The translations under genes and the position numbers were made by a program. This document shows positions 54,147-63,581 of a stretch of 64,000 bases of DNA, piece after piece (within the stretch, counting starts at the first letter, position 1; the number at the start of each line of letters is the position of its first letter). Under the pieces are notes generated by a model. The model was given only the letters and a program-made list of their open reading frames with translations. It did no database searches and was not told the origin of the DNA. Source of the stretch: Azolla caroliniana (Eukaryota > Polypodiophyta); contig JBHGNT010000013.1 of the NCBI GenBank assembly GCA_043228905.1, positions 19,778,001-19,842,000 on the forward strand. The letters run 5' to 3'.

Positions 54147-55815
54147 TCAACTTTTATAGGCTTTTAAAAAGATTTGACTGGAAGTGGATCTGCGATTCGA
54201 CGCATCGCCGGCCCAGTCGGCATCCGTGTAACCGACTCCCTCTTCAGTTATACATCGCTGGTATACCAGTCCCCGGTCCTTCCTGCCGCTTACATATCGC
54301 AGTATCCGCTGCGCGCACTGAAGGTGCTCCATGGTCGGCTTTTGCATGAACTGACTCATTATTCAAACCGGATAACTGATGTCGGGTAGCGTGATAATCA
54401 AGTAAATAAGGCTTCTGACAATTTGTCAGAACCGTTTCTCGTTGTAGGCCGGTCCGGAGTTGGGACAAAGCTTCTAGTTCCAATCCAAGGGTGTGGAGGC
54501 AGGTCGACATTCTGTCATGCCGAACTTGTACAACATATTCAAGACGTAATGTCGTTGTGAGAGAAATATGTCGTCGGGGGTTCGGATCACCTTGATCCCA
54601 AGAAAATAATGAAGGTCCTCCAGGTCCTTCATCTCAAATGCGTCTGATAAATGGGAATTGACGCAGTTGACTTCTGGAAGACCCGGTCCGGTGATGACTA
54701 AATCATCGACTTACAACAGGATACATACCAGACCGGTTGAGCCTTGCCGGATGAACAACGAAGAGTCAGACTTGGAGGCCGCAAACCCCATCTTACGCAA
54801 CTGGTGCGTGATCTTCGCATTCCAAGCTCGAGGGGCTTGCTTCAGGCCGTACAACGACTTCTTCAGCCGGCATACCGCCGATTTGTTCATCTCCGATTGA
54901 AAACCGGGAGGCTGAGTCATAAAGACTTCTTCTTCAAGATCACCTTGAAGAAATGCATTCTTCAAATCCATTTGATGAAGATGCCACCCCCTTGCCGCAG
55001 CAACCACCAACACCACACGAACCGTCGTCATCTTAGCTACCGGAGCGAAGGTCTCGTCGTAGTCGATTCCGTGGGTCTGCGCGTATCCTTTCGCCACTAA
55101 CCGGGCCTTGTACCGGTTAACTGAACCGTCGGTGTTGTACTTTACCTTGTACACCCACTTGCATCCGATCGGTTTACAGTGACGGGGACGGTCAACTAGG
55201 TCCCATGTCTTGTTGACATCAAGTGCTCACATTTCTTCCTCCATAGCGGCACGCCAATTGATGTCCTTTGCTGCTTCTAGGTAGCTCTCCGGCTCACGCA
55301 CTTCCGCCACCTTAGTCATGTACCCATAGTGATGCGCCATGTACTCATTGTACCCGTACCGCTTGACGGGATCCTTCTAGCGGGTGGACTGGCGTAACTC
55401 ACCGTTACCCGGTTTAAGGCCTTTCTTGGCCGGTTCGGTCTTCGTTGCCGAAGATCCGCCTTTGTCCTTGACGGAGTCGGATGCACACCGATCCGACTCA
55501 TCATTGCCGGTTTCGAAGTCTGGCATCTTTTTCTTCCCTTTCTCTTTGCGCGTGAACCGTCTCCTCGGTTCCTTGCGCGGGGAGTGCACGGTAGAGTCTC
55601 CACTACTCGCCGGTTCCTCATCGGACTAGTCAGATTGACTCAGTCTCTCGTTCGGCTCGCTCAACCGAAACGATTCCGGACTCTCATCCCGAGTCCACGC
55701 TTCATCATCATCTACCTGGGCCGGTTTAGGTTCACTAGCCTCATCCTCCGGACTCTCATCCTGAGTCCACGCTTCATCATCATCTACTTGGGCCGGTTTA
55801 GGCTCACTAGGAAGT
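54147..55815 (-). pseudogene. Copia-4a: copia RT/RNase H fragment, minus strand
   Basis: Reading leftward: a linker with two tandem 66 bp repeats (about 55680-55812, QVDDDEAWT type), then a linker and RT with KARLVAKGYAQTHGIDY, NAFLQGDLEEEVFM and SLYGLKQAPRAW. The catalytic YVDD has a stop in place of Tyr (near 54717). RNase H ends abruptly after YTDADWAGDASNRRSTS at about 54167. No LTR. The other end abuts the palindrome at 55816. The same family as copia-2, judged by protein similarity, but a distinct copy. Confidence 0.82.
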
Positions 55816-55980
55816 CCTGATGTGCCGCATCAGGTGTTTCGTTGGCTCCTTTATTGAAACTCCAATAGCCATGCCCAAGCAGGTACTAGTCGTATAAGAT
55901 GCACCAGTACCTGCTTGGGCATGGCTACTAGAGTTTCGTCAAAGGAGCCAACGAAACATCACCTGATGCGGCACATAAGG
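55816..55980. repeat. Near-perfect palindrome of gag sequence (about 73 bp arms)
   Basis: Left arm 55816-55887 is the reverse complement of right arm 55906-55980 (AGTACCTGCTTGGGCATGGC onward) with a few mismatches and an 18 bp loop. Both arms encode the N-terminal gag block YLLGHGY...GANET, each pointing away from the loop. It is the junction between the head-to-head copia-4 pieces. Confidence 0.85.
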
Positions 55981-57280
55981 ATTTCCCAGTGTGGGAACAA
56001 TCGGCAAGTAGAGTGATGTACTGCTTCGTGTCTAGTGTCGGAGACTAACTGTTGAGCCACATCCGAGACGCCAAGACGCCGAAAGAGGCTTGGGGAAACC
56101 TGAAGAAGGCTTTCGCTGCAAGTACCACAGCCCGAAAGCTGCAACTCCGCCAGGAGTTGAGCAATGTCCGACAGAAGGACATGTCGGTGGCAGATTACAC
56201 GGCCCGGATCAAAGAGATTTGTGACTCGCTTGCCTCTATCAATGTTATCGTAGAGGAAGACGAGATGGTATAGGTCTGTCTTGGGGGCCTAGCGTCTAAC
56301 TTTAGAGCGTTCCAAACAGCAGTATGTACAAGGGAGAATACACCGTCATTTTTCGACTTACAGTCGATGCTCCTTGTAGAGGAGAACCATGCCGGTGCGT
56401 AAACTAGCGCACCCATTGACATCCGGATGTTGTACACAAAAGCGGATCGGTCCCGTGGGCATGGTGGACAAGGCGGGTCGGCACGCAATGGAGGCGGCCG
56501 ACAAGACCAGGAACAAAGGCACAGAGAACGTGTCGACAACAGTTCCGGACCCTCCGGGAGTAGGGGGAGTCATGGCGGCACCGGAAGACGACAAGAGAAG
56601 ACTGCAAGGGAATGCTGGTACTATGGCAAAAAGGGCCACAGAGAGAGCGAGTGCTGGAGAAAACGTGCCGACTTGGACAAATCCGGATCCGGCAAGGATG
56701 GCCGGCAAAGCTCGCACTACGCGAAGGGATCTCGGGAGGATTCAAGAACGGTAACGGGCCAGCCTTGGTGATGAAGCACGAGGCGAACTCGATGAAGAAG
56801 ACCACTTCCAAATCGGAGGAACTGTGGTATGTTGATTCCGGTGCGTGGAACCACATGACGAACCACAAAGAGTGGTTCTCTTTTTTGGAGAAACCGGATC
56901 AACCAAGAGTAGTCGAAACCGGAGACGACACTCCTCACCCAATTGTGCACGTCAGACAAGTCCCTTTGAGCCACGTCGGACAGAAGGGGAAGCTGATGAA
57001 CGTATTACACGTTCCGACAATCATGAAGAACCTGGTGTCGGTCGGACAGATCGTCGACCAAGGGATGCAGGTGCGGTTTACGCACCTCGAATGCTTCATC
57101 GAGGAAGAGGGCCAGATTATTGCGCAAGGGCGCAGAGACGGGAGGATGTTTATCCTCAACACCAATGACGTCGGCACCGCTCTGTTTGCAAAAGGACAGA
57201 AGGTCGAATCAGACATCGACCTGTGGCACAAGCGGATAGGCCACGTCAATTACTAGAGGCTTCAAGACCTGCAAAACACC
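55906..57280 (+). pseudogene. Copia-4b: copia gag-PR fragment, plus strand
   Basis: Gag from the palindrome (HIRDAKTPKEAWGNLKKAF, DMSVADYTARIKEICDSL), with a stop near 56271 and another near 56401. The zinc knuckle has one Cys replaced: CWYYGKKGHRESEC. A frameshift near 56750 leads into protease WYVDSGAWNHMTN and GAG-pre-integrase DLWHKRIGHVNY, where a stop falls at 57254. Copia similarity stops abruptly at about 57280 after RLQDLQNTG. Integrase, RT and LTRs are absent on this side, as if a later insertion cut it. Confidence 0.82.
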
Positions 57281-58037
57281 GGGTCATTTGAAATAGGTAA
57301 TATGTCGTATTCTCTTTTGGCATAGTTGGCCAGATGTAGAAAAGTACCCTATTTTAGCCTAATATCGAAAATATACGATGCATGCGTACCCCTTTTGCGA
57401 CTTGATGGTTAAATATAGAACAAAAAAAACCTAGCAATTACTAAATTGTATATGTGTCCACATTCGTGTCAATTTGCATATCATGGAGCACAATTGAAGA
57501 CTTGGTTCAATATAAAGTTCTAAAATTGGTATCCATATTCAAATTGTAGAGTAAAACTACATAAACCGTAATTATAAATATGTGGTTTTGGGTTTAGGAA
57601 TAAAGTAGTACCCCACTTGTTGGACGGGTATATCGATAGTTTCATTGTATAATGTCATATAGTTCATGACAATGTAATTGGTAAGAGTAACAATTACGTA
57701 CGACATTCATTTATATTATGTGGAACCAGTAGACTTGAACCGTAGGTAACTAAAAACCTCTTATTATCAAAAACATTCGCCTTTTCATATATAGTCATGC
57801 TAACGGAAATGAGAAATTACAATATCATGTTAATATCTCAAACTGAAGAAGAACATGGTGACCAATTATATGTAAATACAAACAACGGTTCCAATAATGA
57901 TTAAAAAGGGAAATTATGAACAAGTGAATTTAATTAAACGATAAACAATTACAGATGTTCTCATATACAAATATAATATGAAGTGATGGTGAACATTATG
58001 CCTCAAAATCCTCAATTTTTACATTACGCCATCTACA
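57281..58037. other. AT-rich flank between copia-4b and the methyltransferase gene
   Basis: Begins GGGTCATTTGAAATAGG exactly where copia similarity ends. Contains inverted short motifs (AAATAGGTAA at 57292, AGTACCCTATTTTA at 57346) and no ORF. It is the 3' flank of the minus-strand methyltransferase gene and perhaps the terminal region of a DNA transposon. No inverted-repeat partner can be seen within the window. Confidence 0.4.
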
Positions 58038-61000
58038 TCAATCTATAAGCAAATCAGGCAGAGCTGGCTCCTCTGGCGCTGATTGTTCTAGACTATTTTC
58101 ATTCGTGTCATCTCCAAGCTCTCCCGAATCTGATGTATGGTCAAACTGTGCTACATCTTCCAGGTCCACCAGCTCCCCTACTTCTTCATCAATTGGTTCC
58201 ATTGGTTCTCGTGAAGTCATCTGGAACATCTCTGTCTCGTTGATGTGTTTTGCTCCGAATTCTTGATCCTGATCTAGACAGTCCCAGATTCCTGTGATCC
58301 TTATTTTGATGAAGTTAACTTGAGCAGGGTCCTTCTCCAATGCAACACAGTTTCTAAACATCTTCAATGCACAAGCTGTCGTTGTACCTAATGGTCGCAT
58401 GAACCCAAACAAGTATATATAAGAAGTAACGTCTTAAACTTGATCGACAGGATTGAAATTAAATATATATATTATACTTGTGCCAGAGAACAAGTCTAGG
58501 ATCCAATCATCTGGATTCGAGAAGAGCTCTATGAGGCGGTTGATCAATCTTTGAGGTTTTTGATAAGGGTTCACCATACTTTTATCCCCTGACACATGTC
58601 TTAATTTTTTGGTTACAACTGGGCACATGATGTAGTTAACCACGTTATGCTCATTGACATGTGCTCTAGCCTTCTTCTTTGTAATTGAATCATAGTAGCC
58701 CACACAAAAATGTTCGACCGCACTAACCATTCGATCGCCAGGGCTACGTGTAATATTTGTTTTGATCCTATAGAGAAAGAAAATCAAGTATTAGAGGTGT
58801 AAATGTGTACATATAATAAGAAGTACTGTAATGAGTAAAAGCGAACTATAACGCGCCAATGCATGTGTTCAGTGGCATGACAACGGGACTTCAAAGCTGT
58901 TGTGACTGACAGTGATTGCCCCATGCTATGGAATATGACTATCCTCCACAAGGGGGCCAATGTCAGTTCTGCGAAATCCTTTACCATTTTCTCGATCTGA
59001 GGGTACTTGAAAGGCACATCATCATATGTTGATCCCGCAATACGGAAACCATATGGTATGTCAGCTATCAGCAAAGTGTAGTGCCTTCTCGGTAACAGTT
59101 CGAGCATCTGGGATACTTCGCCATTGAAAACACTATAATGAAGCTGTTTGAAAGGATCGGACCTATGCAAAAAACTCTTTACAGTCTCCGAATCCTCGGG
59201 CAGTTCCATTTCCTTCCCTTTGGTCATTCTCTTCTCATATTTCGCACGTTCTAAGTGCGTGATGAAGGCCGTTGGAATACCGTCATTATTGTCGTTGTTC
59301 TTTTTCGATTTTGATGGTTTCTGCAAGTGTCATTGTTGTTAGCAGGGAACATTAGTTTCTAACATATCAACATTCAAAAGACACATACCCATTCTCTAAA
59401 TACAATAAAATATTCCTCCAATGCCTTGTAGGAAGAAGTTATCGGGCATGCTTGTTCAACTTCTTCCCATGTCGGTAAACTCAGTTTTTGCATCATCAAC
59501 TCCTGAATCTTCATGTATACCTTGTGACTGCACAATCAATATGAAATTAGAAATAAGATATTCAAAATAATTGAAGACTTTCATGAAAAGGTATACTATA
59601 AACACTTACTTTTGCAAGTCTGTTACCATCTCGTCCAAACTAAATTCCTTGGCGACCACTCGAGATAGCACGGATATTAACAATCTATCATCTTTGATAC
59701 CTTGTAATGATCTCCAAGGTAAAAGTTTCATGTCCTCTGCTAACTCCTCGATTACCAAGTCGCTTTTTCCCTTGGTCTTTGATTTCATCTCAACTTGTGG
59801 ATCAATTCTTCCCTTTTTTGATCTTTGCCCCTTGACTACTTTCCGCTCCCACATAGAGAATATTTTGTCTTGGAGATCCCACACCTCTCTGGTCCGAAAA
59901 GCTAGTTGAAACCAAGAATCATATTTTCGGAGACCTTCGGATTTGGTACTCTCATCCACTGCAATCCCTACTTCCAATAAACACTGGCGTCGCAATCCAG
60001 GCCACAATCTTGGACCAAAACAATTCAAGGCATCCAGGTATTCATGATGAAAAAATCTTATCCTCTCTATACATGACATCTTTTGCCTATAATCGTTGTC
60101 ATTGTTATGGTCCAATGCGAGCAGCTTCGCCTCCTCGTGAGTTAGTCCTACATATACCTTACATTCAGCGTACTTGAAGAACGGCGTGAGAGGATATTCT
60201 TTGACAAGCTGTCGTCGAGCTTCGGCCGAATGTGATCCTCCGATTACATAGTATGTGTAATCGTCTGCAGAGCTATACTTGAAATCTGCTACTGTTGGGC
60301 ATTGTTCTTGATCAACCATTACCAAAAATGGCACCACAGTAGCGTGAGGATTGATTTTCATTTTGCTTTTTAGGTTTTGCACATGGACGGAGTGCGGCTC
60401 CCTAATTTCCAAGGGACGTCTTCCAGTCACGGGGTCAATGGGGGGCCTTTGGATAGAAGTAATGGGCAAATGAAATAGCTGGCCCCTGCGCACAAGTTTA
60501 GTCTTCACAATATTTTCTCTTATTTTATTTTGTTTTGACGTCAGGACACCAGAAGATAGTTGTTCACCTGGAGCCACGACGTCGACTTGTTGGTCGTCTT
60601 CTTCTTCCACGAACTCTAATATTTCTTCTTCTTCTTCTTCGGGTCGTGGTCGTTTAGTATATTTCTTTTGAACAGGATTTGTCTTCCTAGACTTTTTCGG
60701 TGGAGTTTCGGCTTCACCAGTCATCATCTCTCTTGTCACGTATGGCCGAAGAGCTACCAACAAGTTATTTTTCGTTTGCAGGTCTTTACGCAAAGCCTTG
60801 GGATTGCAAGATTCGGGTACTAGGTTTCCCTCATCAAGTCGCAATCGCCTGTTGCCAACTGAGCTCGAGACGTCGATTAAAATACTTGTAGAGTCAATGT
60901 CTTCATACTCTAGCTTGGTTACATGCCCGTAATTAAATGTTTTTCCAAGCTGAAGTTTCCCTTCCCCATCCGATTTTGCCGTTATCAATAACAGCACCCC

Positions 61001-61247
61001 ATCCTCCTCGACATAGGAGAGACACCATTCAAGTTCGGGGTAATCCTTATATTTCACCTCAACCGTTTTCTCCTCTTGCGTACTACCTTTGTTGATTTTG
61101 GTAGTAGCCACAGATGACTTGGATCCTCCTTCCCCCGTTGAGTCAAATAAAATCTTTTTACTCGTGTCCTTGATCAAGGAGCCAGAATCTCGTTTTGTCG
61201 GAGATCGAATCTTCAATCTAAATGAAGGAACTTTTTGTCTAGGTTCA
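58038..61247 (-). CDS. ParB-like domain / beta-class DNA amino-methyltransferase (5' exon unknown)
   Basis: Predicted N6-adenine or N4-cytosine DNA methyltransferase, probably nuclear. Exons: 61247-59610, 59527-59389, 59320-58827, 58767-58478, 58387-58038. The four introns (59-90 bp) are GT-AG and all phases match, giving about 969 aa visible. Lys-rich NLS-like (PPKKSRK, residues about 183-190) and poly-Glu stretches precede a ParB/sulfiredoxin-like domain (about 260-390) with YYVIGGSHSAEARRQL. The methyltransferase has motif IV as ADIPYGF (about 679), then motif X NPYQKPQRLINRLI (about 823-836), then motif I DLFSGTSTTTACAL split by an intron. Order IV-X-I is the beta class. An acidic tail ends at the TGA at 58038. 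No ATG lies in the open frame; acceptor AATTTCAG at 61248 implies an upstream first exon. No lesion seen, so possibly functional. Confidence 0.83.
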
Positions 61248-61720
61248 CTGAAATTAAAAACATTGGTGAAAACATAGAAACAACGTACAATTTTATCTAA
61301 ATCACGCAAATTATCATCTAAATTACGTCAATTTTATGGTCCCATGCGATAGTTTTTTATCCGACACGTTCGCGTTCACAAGTGGAAGGATCGCGCATAA
61401 ATGGAAGGATAAGGGAAATTTTAGGGGTTTTTCAATGATTTTACAAAACACATTGATACCAGTATCATACAAGTTCAAACATACTATGAAAAAGGTTAAA
61501 AATCCACTATTTTCGTGATTTAGAAGTAACTAAAAAAAGACGAATTTCAAAAACATACATTCTCAATTTATATCACAAACTTGTCAACCAATGTTATTTA
61601 ATAAGAAACGATTTTTTAGAAATCATAAGAATTCAAAACACATGATTTTATATTACTCAATTTGTTACAAGCGGAATGTAGTTACACTTAATAGCCAAAT
61701 ATACATTCATGATCACTCCT
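61248..61720. other. Spacer between methyltransferase and DUF7869-like genes
   Basis: AT-rich and broken in all frames on the minus strand. It should contain the 3' end of the DUF7869-like gene and the promoter or first exon of the methyltransferase gene. I could not identify that exon. The TTG-initiated extension to 61309 is not convincing because a good 3' splice site lies inside it. Confidence 0.45.
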
Positions 61721-63032
61721 TTACGGAGAATCACTACTATAACTAATATACAATGACGATTCCTCCTCATCATCCTCGGATGTACCAATCAGTGCATTAT
61801 CTTCGTCATAAACCAAATGGTTTGACTCTAGATTATATGTAGCAGATCTCGTTTGCCTTTGACTCGAGCCACCTTGTAGACCTGGTAATTTTTCTTTTAT
61901 TATATCTATTGTTGACTTCCTTAATCGTCCGGCTTTTGTAAGTGTGAAGTCGTACACGATGATATCCACATCAGAGATATCAAGGGTCGAGGTGTTACGA
62001 ATGTTTCGCTTCCTCTTCCTACCTCCCCTTCTTGTTTGGCATTCAATCATCTCCAATGTATACTTACCTGTAAAAGCATTTGCACTTCTAGTGTTGTACC
62101 AATGAACATTTATAGACTTGATCGTGTTTTCTATTTCATGCATTAGCACTTCTAGAATTTTACCAACCCAAAATTGGTGGCCATGTGAGTTCTCATCAGC
62201 CGGCATTGCAATCAACATCCCCGCGGTGAGCTCTTGCAAATTTCCTTGCCATCTAGCTTCGGCTGCTTTGGTCATCCTTGGTCCCACATAAATGTCTCTT
62301 TGTTGTGGATGGACCAAGTTGTCATTAATCGCATTTACTAGTCGCTCCAGACTTCTATTTAGGCGATCATGTTGCAGCGACCATGTGAATGGCGTTTCCA
62401 AATTCCAATTATCAACAGATACACAATTGTCTATAATTTCTTTCTGATCACTATAAAATACATCCCACCATGACGTGTCTTGTTGTGCGGCATATTTCTT
62501 GGCGGCCTCAATATGCTTTCTTTTTTCTTCTAAGGCTTGGAGCCATGACCGTTTTTGTTCTAATACCAAGTCGCTCTGCAACTGTCCTTTCTTCTCAATT
62601 GGCATTTGCTTAGCTCCATGGACAATTGTACTCGGCATACAAAGTAATAACTGGCAACCACCTTCAGGTTCCCATGTTGTAGAAGATGAATATTGTTTAG
62701 CATACAAAAGTGTAGAACCACTTATTCCATTTTTCTTTATCAAAAAAATGTGATTGAAACTTATATTGTTTAACTGAGCAAACACTTTAACATTCCCACC
62801 ACCCCCATCTAATATATATCTCTTAAAGTCATATACCTCCTTCAAGTGTAACACTTTTGGGCGTGGTGTATAAGCATCACAAATGACATCAAATAGTTTA
62901 GGTAAAGTGAAAGCATCATGCCGAGACAACTGTCTAGAGAATGTGCTAAACATCTGATCTATATGGTCATGTGTGTGGCCAACCAAAAGGAAATTGACTT
63001 TCACTTTCCTAAACAATTCTAGGTTGACCAAC
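61721..63032 (-). CDS. DUF7869-like (GHTHxxID) transposase-type protein, N-terminus cut off
   Basis: About 437 codons, open up to the LTR border at 63033 and closed by TAA at 61721. The motif LVGHTHDHIDQMFSTFSRQL (about residues 16-35) matches the DUF7869-type family of eukaryotic repeat-associated proteins as I recall it, which I regard as RNase H-fold, transposase-like. The Asp-Asn motif usually found N-terminal to it is missing. The C-terminal half has WVGKILEVL and VHWYNTR (a small beta-barrel-like region), then RRGGRKRKRN, which looks like an NLS, and an acidic end. The first in-frame stop upstream is in the inserted LTR, so the gene was intact across this point before the gypsy insertion. 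It is on the same strand as the methyltransferase, 470 bp upstream of it. Confidence 0.65.
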
Positions 63033-63044
63033 TGTCATAACTAG

Positions 63045-63097
63045 ACTCGAACCCATAACCTTTTGTTACACGGGTCGAGACTTTACCATTAGGTTAT
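63045..63097 (-). repeat. tRNA-like segment inside the gypsy LTR (antisense)
   Basis: On the minus strand, ATAACCTAATGGTAAAGTC (A-box-like, 63079-63097) is followed by GGTTATGGGTTCGAGT (B-box-like, 63045-63060). Spacing fits a tRNA body of about 70 nt. Confidence 0.5.
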
Positions 63098-63208
63098 GAG
63101 TTGTAATTTGAAGGATATTATTTTCATTTAGGTTTTATTAGGAAATTGATGTATATTCCAGATTTCTCTGGAACATTCTAGAAACTTCAGGAGTATTCCT
63201 GAAGACAC

Positions 63209-63253
63209 TATAAAAGGAGGCGCAAGGCATTAGTTCGAACCAAATCGGTTCAA
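63209..63253 (+). promoter_or_regulatory. Gypsy LTR promoter and predicted RNA 5' end
   Basis: TATAAAA at 63209-63215. About 33 bp downstream of its first base is AAATCGGTTCAA (63242-63253), which pairs perfectly over 12 nt with the primer-binding region at 63496-63507. The start position is predicted from TATA spacing. Confidence 0.65.
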
Positions 63254-63322
63254 CGCCAGTCTTAAGCCTTCTAACTACTGTTGTATATCTTCCGTCATAT
63301 AATACATATATCTTTCGCATCA

Positions 63323-63360
<38 letters not shown>

Positions 63361-63493
63361 ACTCATTCCTTCTCTCAAAGTTCGACACCTCTCATAGTAC
63401 TAATCCTTCTCTGTCTTAGTACTATTCCCCAACAATAGTACTAATCCTTCTTTTAGTACTAATTCCTTCTCTGCCTTAATAGAGTTCCTGACA

Positions 63494-63507
63494 GTTTGAA
63501 CCGATTT
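63494..63507 (+). other. Self-complementary primer-binding site
   Basis: GTTTGAACCGATTT directly after the LTR; bases 63496-63507 are complementary to 63242-63253. In Tf1/sushi elements the RNA 5' end folds back onto such a site and is cleaved to prime minus-strand cDNA. Confidence 0.7.
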
Positions 63508-63581
63508 CTCCTACTAGTCTCCCTCTTCCTTCTGTCTCTCTCCTTTCCTACTAGTCTCTTATTTCCCTTTTCCTTCATCCC

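Larger units (their letters stand above)
63033..63493 (+). repeat. Gypsy 5' LTR
   Basis: Starts TGTCATAACTAG and ends TTCCTGACA, with inverted TGTCA/TGACA termini; 461 bp. Contains an antisense tRNA-like segment (63045-63097), a TATA box TATAAAA at 63209-63215, and a (TC)n tract (about 63327-63356). The 3' LTR lies outside the window, so the ends rest on the inverted termini, the ORF break and the adjoining PBS. Confidence 0.78.

Noticed and set aside
61247-61309. Start of the methyltransferase gene at 61309
   Set aside because: The triplet there is TTG, not ATG, and a good splice acceptor lies between it and the conserved coding part.
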